Positions 7,658 through 17,546 of a stretch of 64,000 nt of DNA are shown piece after piece (within the stretch, counting starts at the first letter, position 1; every line of letters begins with the position of its first letter). The position numbers and the translations under genes were made by a program. Below the pieces are notes generated by a model. The model was not told the origin of the DNA and made no database searches. It saw only the letters and a program-made list of their open reading frames with translations. Source of the stretch: Paludibacteraceae bacterium (GTDB lineage: Bacteria; Bacteroidota; Bacteroidia; Bacteroidales; Paludibacteraceae); assembly GCA_024405875.1 (NCBI GenBank), contig JAKSOA010000007.1, positions 27,863 through 91,862 of the forward strand. Reading direction: 5' to 3'.

Positions 7658-8830
7658 ATGAACAATAATACTATTGATTTTGAGGAGTATATAAGGCAGG
7701 GAGAGCCAGATAAGAGAGAAAAGGCTTCCATTTGGAGTGCGGCTATTGGATTGCAGGCTGTTGATGGTTTGCAGACTTCTGATTATCTTAAAGAAACAGC
7801 ACGCAGACATATTGAGGGGGAGATTACCATAGATGAGGTTCGTAGTTTGATTAATACCTATTATGAATCCAAAACGCAACGGGAACCTGATGAAGATGAG
7901 ATACAGGAAGCGGATAAGGTTTCATCAAACATCACAAAGATTCTATCTTCTGCAACATTAGATTTTTCTGCAAAAGGGTATATCGCTTTGCATCGTAGAA
8001 TATTTGACGGCGTGTTTAAATATGCTGGTAAAGTGCGTGACTATAACATTACTAAGAAAGAGTGGATTTTGGAAAACGACACGGTCAGTTACTTGAATTT
8101 TGAAGATGTTAGAAGAGCTTTGGAATATGATATAGAACAAGAACGCAAATTCAGTTATAAGGGTGTATCTACTGATGAGTTGATTGTTCATATTACAAGA
8201 TTTGTATCTGGTATATGGCAGATTCACGCATTCAGAGAGGGAAATACTCGTACAACTGCGGTTTTTTCTATATTATTTTTGCGTTCTATCGGGTTCAGTG
8301 TGGATAACAATATGTTCGCAAGACATTCGTGGTATTTTAGGAACGCTTTAGTTCGTGCAAATTATAGGAATGCTAAAAAAAGTATCGATTATAGCCCGAT
8401 ATACTTGGAGAGGTTTTTTCGCAATCTGCTTTTGGGTGAACGATGGGATTTAAGAAATAGATATTTACACATTAATCCTACAGAAGAGTGGAGTGTGCAA
8501 CCAAATCTTGCAGACCAAACAAATATAGAACAAGTATCGAGTATGTACCGAGCAAGTACCGAGCAAGTACCGAGCAAGTACCGTCCAAGTAGTATTTCTG
8601 TTGAAAAACTTATATTATCAATGACAAATGAATATATGAGTATGTCTGAGATGATGAAAAAATGTGGGTTAAAGCATAGAGAAACATTTAGAACGAACTA
8701 TGTGCTTCCTGCTTTGGAAGATTGTGCCATAGAACGTGAATATAAAGAACAGCCACATCATCCTAAGCAACGGTACAGACTTACAGAAAAAGCAAGGTTT
8801 TGGAAGTTAAGTAACAATCCGAAAAATTGA
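7658..8830 (+). CDS. Fic-family AMP transferase with fused VbhA-like antitoxin domain
   Basis: Predicted to transfer AMP (or a similar group) to a target protein. The Fic motif HAFREGNTR begins at His190, fitting HxFx(D/E)GNxR. Residues about 15-75 (GLQTSDYLKETARRHIEGEI and TIDEVRSLI) match a VbhA-type antitoxin domain fused in front, so the enzyme is probably auto-inhibited; however, the position expected to be Ser/Thr in the inhibitory helix is not obviously conserved. Residues about 315-385 look like a winged helix. Linker residues about 293-312 come from an 11-bp tandem repeat. A short match to rhuM (attacaggaaactgtggtatg, at 8846) follows the stop. Confidence 0.85.
   Translation: MNNNTIDFEEYIRQGEPDKREKASIWSAAIGLQAVDGLQTSDYLKETARRHIEGEITIDEVRSLINTYYESKTQREPDEDEIQEADKVSSNITKILSSATLDFSAKGYIALHRRIFDGVFKYAGKVRDYNITKKEWILENDTVSYLNFEDVRRALEYDIEQERKFSYKGVSTDELIVHITRFVSGIWQIHAFREGNTRTTAVFSILFLRSIGFSVDNNMFARHSWYFRNALVRANYRNAKKSIDYSPIYLERFFRNLLLGERWDLRNRYLHINPTEEWSVQPNLADQTNIEQVSSMYRASTEQVPSKYRPSSISVEKLILSMTNEYMSMSEMMKKCGLKHRETFRTNYVLPALEDCAIEREYKEQPHHPKQRYRLTEKARFWKLSNNPKN
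8534..8591 (+). repeat. 11-bp tandem repeat in the fic linker
   Basis: Units GTACCGAGCAA at 8545, 8556 and 8567, with diverged units at 8534 (GTATCGAGTAT) and 8578 (GTACCGTCCAA). Eleven is not a multiple of three, so gain or loss of one unit would shift the frame before the winged-helix domain. Confidence 0.85.
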
Positions 8831-8916
8831 GATATTTCAAGTTGCATTACAGGAAACTGTGGTATGAAGCATAAAAAGTAAAGGAGAAAAGATTTCTCCT
8901 TTCTCCTTTCTTCTTT

Positions 8917-8945
8917 AAAAGATTACGGCTTTGCCGTAATCTTTT

Positions 8946-8946
<1 letters not shown>
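8917..8946. terminator. Bidirectional terminator between fic and groL
   Basis: Stem AAAAGATTACGGC / GCCGTAATCTTTT (13 bp) with a TTT loop. An A-run on one side and a T-run on the other let it act on both strands; it ends exactly at the groL stop codon. Confidence 0.92.
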
Positions 8947-10589
<1,643 letters not shown>

Positions 10590-10600
10590 TTAGAATGTCA

Positions 10601-10870
10601 TTAGATTATTGCCAAAATGTCACTTTGGCGCATAATTAAATACTTTTCACCGTCAAATTCAATTTCTGTACCTGCGTATTTGCCGTAAAGTACCTCATCT
10701 CCCTCTTTTACAACCATCTCTTCATCTTTGGTTCCGTTGCCTGTAGCAACAACTTTACCTCTTAATGGTTTCTCTTTAGCAGAATCTGGTAGAATGATTC
10801 CGCCCGCTGATTTCTCTTCAGCCGCATTGGGTTTAATTAAAACCCTGTCTGCAAGTGGTTTAATGTTCAT
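10601..10870 (-). CDS. groS: 10-kDa co-chaperonin GroES
   Basis: Lid of the GroEL chamber. The 89-aa protein begins [12 protein letters not shown] and carries the mobile-loop region [15 protein letters not shown], and has normal family length. It is the first gene of the groS-groL operon. No TAnnTTTG box is obvious upstream; the leader instead contains a copy of an interspersed intergenic repeat at 10909-10933. Confidence 0.98.
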   Translation of the reverse strand: MNIKPLADRVLIKPNAAEEKSAGGIILPDSAKEKPLRGKVVATGNGTKDEEMVVKEGDEVLYGKYAGTEIEFDGEKYLIMRQSDILAII

Positions 10871-10908
10871 AATTGTATGTATTAAAATTTATATATTTAA
10901 TTTTAAAA

Positions 10909-10933
10909 GATTTTTCGCTTCGCTCAAAATGAC
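10909..10933 (-). repeat. Interspersed intergenic repeat, copy 2
   Basis: On the minus strand it reads GTCATTTTGAGCGAAGCGAA then AAATCT, related to the copy at 2250-2276. It lies in the groS leader. Confidence 0.55.
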
Positions 10934-11016
10934 GGGATGAGGTCATTGTCCACTTTCAACTTTCAACTATATTGAGCAAATTCCGTGCCAAACTTTCCAC
11001 CGATGTCATCACTGAC

Positions 11017-11048
11017 ACAAAAAAACCGACCCTGAGAAAGAGTCGGTT
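11017..11048 (-). terminator. Terminator downstream of secG
   Basis: On the minus strand, stem AACCGAC / GTCGGTT with an 11-nt loop is followed by a run of T (the A-run at 11019-11025 on the plus strand). It closes the operon that begins upstream of lptE. Confidence 0.88.
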
Positions 11049-11068
11049 ATTATTGTTTGATACATATA

Positions 11069-11290
11069 TTAATGTAGGAATGCGGCAGACAGTACGCTGA
11101 GCACTACAACAAGTGCCACAAGTGTCCAGGTAGCCTTCTCAAGGAAGTCTGTTGTCTTTTTCACACCCATAACGCTGTTTGAAGCCGCAAACTGTGATGC
11201 CAAACCGCCTCCTTTTGAATTTTGTACTACAACTATAAGAATAAGCAGGATTGCTATAATAACGGCAAGGATAACTAATACTTTAAACAT
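11069..11290 (-). CDS. secG: Protein translocase subunit SecG
   Basis: Small inner-membrane subunit of the SecYEG channel. The 73-aa protein has two membrane segments (about residues 3-23 and 52-72) joined by the conserved loop QNSKGGGLASQF. It is the last gene of a co-directional run and is followed by a strong terminator. Confidence 0.95.
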   Translation of the reverse strand: MFKVLVILAVIIAILLILIVVVQNSKGGGLASQFAASNSVMGVKKTTDFLEKATWTLVALVVVLSVLSAAFLH

Positions 11291-11294
11291 AGTT

Positions 11295-11912
11295 CTATAT
11301 ATTTTCTGTTAATTTCTGAAGTTTTTCTATTTGGTCTGCAAAGTAACTACTTTTTTCCGGATATTTCAAATTTAATTTCTCAAAAATTCTAATTGCCTTT
11401 GAATATTGTTTCTGTTTTATGTAGATTTTTGCCAAACTCTCAGTGAAAATGCTGTCAGTTACATTTTCATCTTCAGCCACGATGACAGTGGTGTCGGTCA
11501 GAGTGTCACTACCTACAGGCTTTATTCGTGGATTCTCTGTTATGAAGCGGTCAATTAAGTCTTGATGCTGTAGTTTTGGAGCACTTTCCTTCAATTCATC
11601 AAATTCCTCCAATTCCTCCCTTTCCTCTTTCATTAACTTTTCACTTTTCTTTTTTAACTTTTCACTTTTCAATTCCTCAAACTTCCCCTCCATCACCTCT
11701 TCAAGCCGTGTGCGGTCTGCAACAAGTAGGGCAGTGCGTTTTAGTTCAGATGTGTATGCCAGGTCTCCGGTATTCTTAAGGTTGCGTAGATAGAGTAGTA
11801 CAGCGGTCTGGAAGTACGGGTACTCCTGTACCAGCCTTCTCAAATCCTCAAGGCTCTTCTCATTCAGCCTCTCAGGGTGCTTGATATACTCCAATAACTC
11901 AGACCTGTTCAT
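11295..11912 (-). CDS. TPR-like protein upstream of secG
   Basis: A 205-aa protein of unknown role. The N-terminus (LLEYIKHPERLNEKSLEDLR) and C-terminus (YIKQKQYSKAIRIFEKLN) each look like helical-repeat segments; the latter is a good single TPR unit. A charged Glu/Lys-rich stretch lies at about residues 75-105. No signal peptide is seen. Proteins of this type sit between lptE and secG in other Bacteroidales, 4 bp from secG here, suggesting an envelope-biogenesis link that is inferred only from position. Confidence 0.7.
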   Translation of the reverse strand: MNRSELLEYIKHPERLNEKSLEDLRRLVQEYPYFQTAVLLYLRNLKNTGDLAYTSELKRTALLVADRTRLEEVMEGKFEELKSEKLKKKSEKLMKEEREELEEFDELKESAPKLQHQDLIDRFITENPRIKPVGSDTLTDTTVIVAEDENVTDSIFTESLAKIYIKQKQYSKAIRIFEKLNLKYPEKSSYFADQIEKLQKLTENI

Positions 11913-11930
11913 ATTTTAATTGTTACTTGC

Positions 11931-12443
11931 TTACCAGTTTGCAACGGTGTCATTATAAATGTTCTCCGTTATCTCTTTTATCATCTCTTCTATAAGTTGG
12001 TCTTGCACATCAGTGAGCATTTTGCTGCTGTCAAAGTTGCGGTACGCTGTGTATGAACGCTCAAAATCCTCCTCGTGGTCTGTGTTGTTCACATAGCGTA
12101 CATTTATGCGTATTGTAAGACGTGTCTCTGACGCCATACCGTCTGTTGATGATATTGCCTGCGGGCTTATGTCATAGCCTGTTATCTCTCCCTCAAGGTC
12201 AAGGTCTCCGTCTTGGCGAACCATATTCAAACGGGTCTGACGGGTGTATATATCCTTGATTTCCTCATTGAATTTAATGGCGAGCGGGGCATAGACCATA
12301 GCGGCACGGTTAGGGAAGTCGTGGACTGAAATGGAGTGTACCTTGCTGTAGTCTATAATGGTGCCGTTGAACTTATATGATATGGTGCAGCCTGTGCATA
12401 TAAGCACCATAGCAAATATTATCAATGTGGTTATTCTCTTCAT
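11931..12443 (-). CDS. lptE: LPS assembly lipoprotein LptE
   Basis: Outer-membrane lipoprotein that plugs and supports the LptD channel during lipopolysaccharide insertion. A signal peptide ends in a lipobox, LICTGC, with Cys19 as the lipidated residue. The body (YKFNGTIIDYSKVHSISV, YAPLAIKFNEEI) fits the LptE fold, and 170 aa is a normal length. The name rests on the Bacteroidales form of the family and on its position in the operon, because LptE is poorly conserved in sequence. Confidence 0.82.
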   Translation of the reverse strand: MKRITTLIIFAMVLICTGCTISYKFNGTIIDYSKVHSISVHDFPNRAAMVYAPLAIKFNEEIKDIYTRQTRLNMVRQDGDLDLEGEITGYDISPQAISSTDGMASETRLTIRINVRYVNNTDHEEDFERSYTAYRNFDSSKMLTDVQDQLIEEMIKEITENIYNDTVANW

Positions 12444-12447
12444 TATT

Positions 12448-13683
12448 TTATATGTTTATGCCGTATTCCCTTAGTCTGCGGTATAGTGTGCGTTCTGATA
12501 TTCCAAGTTCGGCTGCCACAAGGTTACGTTTGTTATTGTTGCGTTGCAGTGATTCAAGAATCATCTGCTTCTGCATATCATCCATTGACACCGGCTTGGT
12601 TTGCTCTGGCATTTGCACGGTAGGCTCGGTAGGCACGGTAGGCTCGGTAGGCTCGGTGTGCACTTCCTCTGCCTCAACAGTGGTTAGTTGAGCACTACGC
12701 CACTTGTCTTGTTGTGGGGCAAGTTTTGACTGTAATTCGCTTACTGCCTTGCTTAGTGCCTCTATCTGCTCTTTGAACTCCTTATTTTGGGCATCTAACC
12801 TATATATTACTCTATATAGGAACTCTCTCTCGTGTGTGAAGTCAGATGAGCCGTGTGACACAAGCGGCAGGCGGCTTGATGATTCATCAGGAAGGTATGA
12901 TGACAAAATATCAACAGATATGTCAGATGTATGCTCAATGGCTGAAATCTGTTCAGCCACATTCCTTAGTTGGCGTACATTTCCTTGCCAGTAGTATGAT
13001 TCAAGTTTCTCAACGGCGGCTGGTTGCAGTTTTATTGCCGTGCGATGGTACTTCTCCGCAAAGTCATTGGCGAATTTCTTGAACAGTATGTGAATGTCCT
13101 TCTTGCGCTCACGCAGTGGGGGCAGGTAGATTGGTATTGCGTTCAGACGATAGTACAAATCCTGACGGAACTTACCTTCACGTATGGCCTCCATAAGATT
13201 CACGTTTGTGGCTGCCACAACTCTCACGTTTGTCTTCTTCACCTCTGATGAACCTACTCTGTAATACTCTCCGTACTGCAACACACGTAGCAGGCGTGCC
13301 TGGGTGGAGAGGGGGAGTTCTCCTACCTCATCAAGGAATATTGTGCCTCCGTTGGCAACCTCAAAATATCCCTGACGGTCTGCAAGGGCTCCTGTGAAGG
13401 CTCCTTTCATATGTCCGAATAGTTCTGAGTCCATTGTACCTTCTGGTATGGCTCCGCAGTTTACAACCACATATTTGTTATGTTTGCGGGGGCTGGCGTC
13501 GTGGATAAGTTTTGGAAAACTCTCCTTACCAACACCGCTCTCTCCTGTTATAAGGACTGAAAGGTCTGTCTGGGCTATTTGTAGAGCCGTGCGAATAGCG
13601 TGATTGACATCGGGGTTATTCCCTAAGATGTCATAACGCATTTTAATGTCTTGTATGTCTTGTAGGTTATCTGTCTCTGCCAT
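12448..13683 (-). CDS. Sigma-54-dependent transcriptional activator without receiver domain
   Basis: AAA+ activator for RpoN promoters. Walker A GESGVGKE, the sigma-54 contact loop GAFTGA, Walker B GTIFLDEVGE and arginine-finger region FRQDLYYRLN occur in order in residues about 18-260. A Fis-type HTH lies at the C-terminus (RNLVAAELGISERTLYRRL). It has no receiver or GAF domain, so the input signal is unknown. The linker near residue 345 has a Thr-Glu-Pro repeat encoded by 9-bp tandem units at 12619-12658. It sits 4 bp from lptE and 2 bp from pdxA, in an envelope/vitamin operon. Confidence 0.93.
   Translation of the reverse strand: MAETDNLQDIQDIKMRYDILGNNPDVNHAIRTALQIAQTDLSVLITGESGVGKESFPKLIHDASPRKHNKYVVVNCGAIPEGTMDSELFGHMKGAFTGALADRQGYFEVANGGTIFLDEVGELPLSTQARLLRVLQYGEYYRVGSSEVKKTNVRVVAATNVNLMEAIREGKFRQDLYYRLNAIPIYLPPLRERKKDIHILFKKFANDFAEKYHRTAIKLQPAAVEKLESYYWQGNVRQLRNVAEQISAIEHTSDISVDILSSYLPDESSSRLPLVSHGSSDFTHEREFLYRVIYRLDAQNKEFKEQIEALSKAVSELQSKLAPQQDKWRSAQLTTVEAEEVHTEPTEPTVPTEPTVQMPEQTKPVSMDDMQKQMILESLQRNNNKRNLVAAELGISERTLYRRLREYGINI
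12619..12658 (-). repeat. 9-bp tandem repeat in the sigma-54 activator
   Basis: Plus-strand units GGTAGGCTC / GGTAGGCAC repeat about four times and encode Thr-Glu-Pro / Thr-Val-Pro on the minus strand. The unit is in frame, so copy-number change would only alter linker length. Confidence 0.85.
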
Positions 13684-13685
13684 TA

Positions 13686-14681
13686 TTAACCCTTTCTGTT
13701 TTTAACAATGTTAATTGCTGTGTATAGTGCCTGACGGAATGAGTTTTCTGACGCAACGTTCTTTCCTGCTATGTCATATGCGGTTCCGTGGTCGGGCGAT
13801 GTGCGTACAACGCTGAGACCTGCTGTGAAGTTCACGCCTGAGTCCATACTTAGTAGTTTGAACGGAATAAGTCCCTGGTCGTGGTACATTGCAAGTATGG
13901 CGTCATATTTTGTAAACTCATCACTGCCGAAGAATCCGTCAGCAGGGAGCGGTCCCACGCAGATTATCTCATTCTCAAGTGCCTCTGTTATTGCTGGCTT
14001 TATAAAATCCTGCTCCTCTGTGCCAATAACCCCTTGGTCTCCGCTGTGCGGGTTTAGTCCAAGTACCGCTATACGCGGACGGTTAATCTTGAAATCTTGT
14101 TTGAGAGTCTTGTTTAGGATTTTTATCTTATTGAGTATCAGTTCTTTTGAGAGAGATCGTGATACTTTTGCCACAGGTACGTGTCCTGTTGCCACAGCAA
14201 CACGCAGGCGGTCACTTACAAGCAGCATAAGTGCGTCGCCCTTTTTCCCGAAGGTCTGTTCAAAATACTCTGTATGACCTGGGAATGTGAATTGGGCTGA
14301 CTGTATGTTCTTTTTGTTTATAGGTGCTGTCACTATTGCGTCAATATCGCCGTTCTTGAGGTCTGCGGTCGCTTTCTCAATGGCTTGAAACGCCGCCTCA
14401 CCCGCTGTCTGGGTGCATTGTGAGAGTTCCACTTTCACCTCATCAGAGTTGCAGTTTATTATGTTTACGTGTTTGTCACTTGCATCGGCGGCTGAATTAA
14501 CAAGGTTCAGGTTCTGTGTCAGTTCAAGTACCTTGCGGTGGTATGCGGCAACTTTTGGCGAACCGTAGATTATCGGGGTGCAATACTCCAATATGCGGTT
14601 ATCTTCAAGTGATTTTAGAATAACCTCATAACCTATGCCGTTAATATCTCCTTGTGTAATACCTATTTTAATTTTTCCCAT
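13686..14681 (-). CDS. pdxA: 4-hydroxythreonine-4-phosphate dehydrogenase
   Basis: NAD-dependent step of the DXP-dependent pathway to pyridoxal phosphate. The 331-aa sequence has the metal/substrate histidines in PGHTEYFEQ, LNPHSGDQG and MYHDQGLIPFK, plus FTAGLSVVRTSPDHGTA near the C-terminus. It begins MGKIKIGITQGDINGIGYE, as expected. The gene is packed between DUF4837 (2 bp) and the sigma-54 activator (2 bp). The product of dxs, elsewhere in this window, also feeds this pathway. Confidence 0.96.
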   Translation of the reverse strand: MGKIKIGITQGDINGIGYEVILKSLEDNRILEYCTPIIYGSPKVAAYHRKVLELTQNLNLVNSAADASDKHVNIINCNSDEVKVELSQCTQTAGEAAFQAIEKATADLKNGDIDAIVTAPINKKNIQSAQFTFPGHTEYFEQTFGKKGDALMLLVSDRLRVAVATGHVPVAKVSRSLSKELILNKIKILNKTLKQDFKINRPRIAVLGLNPHSGDQGVIGTEEQDFIKPAITEALENEIICVGPLPADGFFGSDEFTKYDAILAMYHDQGLIPFKLLSMDSGVNFTAGLSVVRTSPDHGTAYDIAGKNVASENSFRQALYTAINIVKNRKG

Positions 14682-14683
14682 AT

Positions 14684-15688
14684 CTATTTTGTTTTGTTAA
14701 GTTCTATAGTGTAAAGTGTTGATTCAAGTTGTCTGAGTACATTACGTTTGTACTTGTTAGGGGCGTAGATAAAGCACTCTGCGGTTATAACCCTCTGATT
14801 CTCACTGTCAAGTGTTGATATGCTTACAAACGGTCCTCCCATAATATCCCCGATGACAGTCCAGAGCCCTCTCACCTCTGCGGCGTATTCTCCGTTCTCA
14901 AGTGCCGTATTACAGAAGATTGGCGGCTCATACTTATATTCTGTGCCCATATATGAGTCTTCTGACGGTCCGGGTATGTTGAGCATCATAACTGAGTCTC
15001 GCTTGTGCAGAATCATCTCACGTGTGAATGTCTGAGAGCAGTCATACGGATAGGTGTAGATTACAATGTTCTGACGTGTGTCATTGTTTGAATTGGACAT
15101 CCAAAGAAAGTTCTCATCACTCTTGAAGCGGTTGAACCCTTTAGGAATGACCATTGAGAAACCGAATTTCTTTTTCACGCTGTCCATTGCCGCTCCCTCA
15201 GGGTAGTGGCGCTGGTATGCTGTGGCACGCTTACGCTCAGCCTTTATGAAATAGTTGAGAATGTCATTGGCATACTTGCTCACAGCGTTTGCAACACTCT
15301 GCTCATCAGGGCCTTGTATTGTCATAACGCTCTGTGGCTGAGCCCATTTGTCATTGTCATCTGAAAGTTTTACGTGGCTGTAGGCGTCACCAACATTAAC
15401 AATTATTATGTTACGTGCCGGTTTCAGCAAGTCTGTGAATCCTCTGTGCGGTGTTTTTGATATGTTGAAGTATGGCTCTGACTGCGGCATACAGGGCATA
15501 TCCTGATTAAGTACTGAGAACAGAGAGTCTCCCACAGCACCTTTTGCTATGGAGTCATCAATTACAACAAGCACCTCATTTGCCGTTCCTGAGACGTTAG
15601 GCTTGGTGCTTAAATTACCGCAAGACCACAGCATCAGTGCTGTTAATGAGAGCGGTAGGAACTTTGATATTTTTATATTCTGAAACAT
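14684..15688 (-). CDS. DUF4837-family lipoprotein
   Basis: A 334-aa secreted lipoprotein: the signal peptide ends LMLWSCG with the lipidated Cys at about residue 23. The body matches my recollection of DUF4837, a family restricted to Bacteroidota and found beside pdxA and rlmN; its function is unknown. It is followed without a gap by pdxA, and is the first gene of the minus-strand run that reaches secG. Confidence 0.8.
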   Translation of the reverse strand: MFQNIKISKFLPLSLTALMLWSCGNLSTKPNVSGTANEVLVVIDDSIAKGAVGDSLFSVLNQDMPCMPQSEPYFNISKTPHRGFTDLLKPARNIIIVNVGDAYSHVKLSDDNDKWAQPQSVMTIQGPDEQSVANAVSKYANDILNYFIKAERKRATAYQRHYPEGAAMDSVKKKFGFSMVIPKGFNRFKSDENFLWMSNSNNDTRQNIVIYTYPYDCSQTFTREMILHKRDSVMMLNIPGPSEDSYMGTEYKYEPPIFCNTALENGEYAAEVRGLWTVIGDIMGGPFVSISTLDSENQRVITAECFIYAPNKYKRNVLRQLESTLYTIELNKTK

Positions 15689-15692
15689 AAAT

Positions 15693-15734
15693 AATTAGCA
15701 ATTAGCAATTAGTAATTAGTAATTAGTAATTAAT
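15693..15734. repeat. AT-rich micro-tandem repeat (aattagtaatt type)
   Basis: Repeated 7-nt units AATTAGC / AATTAGT. The same or very similar arrays fill other gaps at 17459-17492, 20023-20064, 24246-24274 (attaatt units), 28169-28212, 40896-40937, 46025-46052 (caattat units) and 48786-48817. They occur only between genes. Confidence 0.85.
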
Positions 15735-15771
15735 TTTTCTCCTTTAGTAACTATTCTTTATTCACTATTCA

Positions 15772-15808
15772 CTTAGTAAAATCAAAGCAAGGCTTTGATT
15801 TTACTAAG
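15772..15808 (-). terminator. Stop-codon-spanning inverted repeat at the rlmN 3' end
   Basis: Perfect 17-bp arms, CTTAGTAAAATCAAAGC and its reverse complement, around a 3-nt loop. The last eight codons of rlmN form one arm and its stop lies in the hairpin. The other arm is the following intergenic sequence. It may act as a terminator, although the T-run is weak. Confidence 0.75.
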
Positions 15809-16813
15809 CATTCCGCACGCCGCCTCAATATCTTGCCCTCTGGAACGCCGAATGGTTGCTGTAATATGCTCTTTTTCAAGCCTTTTTACGAACTCCTGCA
15901 TTGTCTTTGCATCTGCCGGCGTTAGTGATACATCAGGGATTGTGTGGTATGGAATAATATTCACACGGCACTCAATACCTTTTATAAGTTTTGCAAGATG
16001 GTCTGCGTCGGCCATTGAGTCATTAACACCTTTGAACATTGTATATTCAAATGATATGCGACGCTGACCGCTCCAGTCATATTGCTTTACAAGTGACAGC
16101 ACGTCAAGAATAGGATAAGCCCTCTCTGCCGGCATATATCTCTCCCTTATTTCAGGGTAGGGTATGTGAAGGCTTATGGCAAGGTTGCAAGAGCAAGCCT
16201 CAAGAAAACGCTTCAACCCTGGAATAATCCCTACAGTTGAGAGCGTTATGCGTTTAGGGCTCCAGCCCAATCCGTATGTTGAGGTTATCACCTCTATTGA
16301 TTTAAGAACCTCATCAGTATTGTTAAGAGGCTCACCCATACCCATATATACTATGTTTGTCAGGTTCTCAAACCCCTCAATGCTGAGTATTTGGTTTAAT
16401 ATCCTCCCCGATGTCATGTTTCCTTTGTATCCCTGCTTGCCTGTAGCGCAGAACTCACAGTTCATCTGGCAGCCTATCTGTGATGATATGCAGAGTGTGG
16501 CACGTTCACCATCGGGGATATAGACACTCTCAACATATTTTTCATCACCTACAGGAAAGAGGTACTTTACAGTGCCGTCAGAACTACGATGTATCTCTGA
16601 AGGCGCCTTTCTGCCTACCGTGTAGGCGTTATTAAGTAACTCTCTGCCTTTTTTTGAGATATTTGTCATCTCATCAATGGTTGTGACTCTCTTTTGATAG
16701 AGCCACCCAGCCACTTGTGAGGCGGTGAATTTAGGAAGCCCCAAATCAAGAACCACACTTTGCAATTGTGCAAGTGTCAGTCCTAATAGTTCCTGTTTTT
16801 GTCCGTAGTCCAT
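15782..16813 (-). CDS. rlmN: Dual-specificity 23S rRNA / tRNA methyltransferase RlmN
   Basis: Radical-SAM enzyme that methylates C2 of A2503 in 23S rRNA and A37 in some tRNAs. The cluster motif CQMNCEFC (CX3CX2C) is present with GYKGNMTSGRILNQI, and the catalytic C-terminal cysteine lies in IEAACGMLSK. The open frame extends to a TTG at 16837, but that codon is inside a promoter box (TATATTTG), so the ATG at 16813 (MDYGQKQELLGL) is the likely start. The gene ends inside a 17-bp inverted repeat. Confidence 0.95.
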   Translation of the reverse strand: MDYGQKQELLGLTLAQLQSVVLDLGLPKFTASQVAGWLYQKRVTTIDEMTNISKKGRELLNNAYTVGRKAPSEIHRSSDGTVKYLFPVGDEKYVESVYIPDGERATLCISSQIGCQMNCEFCATGKQGYKGNMTSGRILNQILSIEGFENLTNIVYMGMGEPLNNTDEVLKSIEVITSTYGLGWSPKRITLSTVGIIPGLKRFLEACSCNLAISLHIPYPEIRERYMPAERAYPILDVLSLVKQYDWSGQRRISFEYTMFKGVNDSMADADHLAKLIKGIECRVNIIPYHTIPDVSLTPADAKTMQEFVKRLEKEHITATIRRSRGQDIEAACGMLSKIKALL

Positions 16814-16834
16814 CTGCCACTCAAAAGATGAGTG

Positions 16835-16842
16835 CAAATATA
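16835..16842 (-). promoter_or_regulatory. -7 promoter box of rlmN
   Basis: TATATTTG on the minus strand, an exact TAnnTTTG match, 21 bp before the preferred ATG. It lies just after the ribE stop codon, so rlmN can be transcribed separately from ribE. I did not identify a clear -33 element. Confidence 0.65.
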
Positions 16843-16848
16843 CCTAAT

Positions 16849-17454
16849 TTATATGACATTTTGGCAGATTCTTGCTATATATTTGCCAATAATATCAAAT
16901 TCAATGTTTACAATGGTGCCTACCTTTATGTTGTGGAAGTTTGTGTTATCAAATGTGTAGGGTATTATTGAAACCTGAAATGTATCTTCAGTGGGGTTGC
17001 AGACAGTGAGGCTTGTGCCGTTTACCGTGACTGAGCCCTTATCAACAGTAATGTATCCGCGTTTACGCATATCAGCGTCAGCCTTGTACTTGAATGTGAA
17101 GTACCAACTTCCCTCATTCTCCTGAACCTCAGTGCATACGGCGGTCTGGTCCACGTGACCTTGCACAATGTGTCCGTCAAGACGTCCGTTCATTATCATA
17201 CTACGCTCAACATTGACCTCTGTACCCACCTTCCACTCTCCAAGATTGGAGCGGTCAAGCGTCTCTTTCATTGCCGTAACCGTGTACTCAGCGCCATTGA
17301 GTCTGACAACGGTAAGGCATACGCCATCGTGTGCCACACTTTGGTCAATCTTCAACTCTGTTGCAAACGGGCAGGTAAGTGTGAAGTGCACATTGCCTCC
17401 CTCTTTCTCAATTTTCACCACTTTTGCCGTGGTCTCTACAATTCCGCAAAACAT
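16849..17454 (-). CDS. ribE: Riboflavin synthase, alpha chain
   Basis: Converts two molecules of 6,7-dimethyl-8-ribityllumazine to riboflavin. The 201-aa protein consists of two lumazine-binding barrels; it starts MFCGIVETTAKV (family MFTGIVE), with HDGVCLTV in the first barrel and GHIVQGHVD then VNGTSLTV in the second. Length is normal. No other riboflavin genes are adjacent. The gap to relA carries an aattagt repeat array. Confidence 0.95.
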   Translation of the reverse strand: MFCGIVETTAKVVKIEKEGGNVHFTLTCPFATELKIDQSVAHDGVCLTVVRLNGAEYTVTAMKETLDRSNLGEWKVGTEVNVERSMIMNGRLDGHIVQGHVDQTAVCTEVQENEGSWYFTFKYKADADMRKRGYITVDKGSVTVNGTSLTVCNPTEDTFQVSIIPYTFDNTNFHNIKVGTIVNIEFDIIGKYIARICQNVI

Positions 17455-17546
17455 AATTCAATTAGTAATTAGTAATTAGTAATTAGTAATTAAGGCAAAG
17501 TCTTAATTCACTTTTCACTTTTCTTTATTCACTATTAACTATTCAT

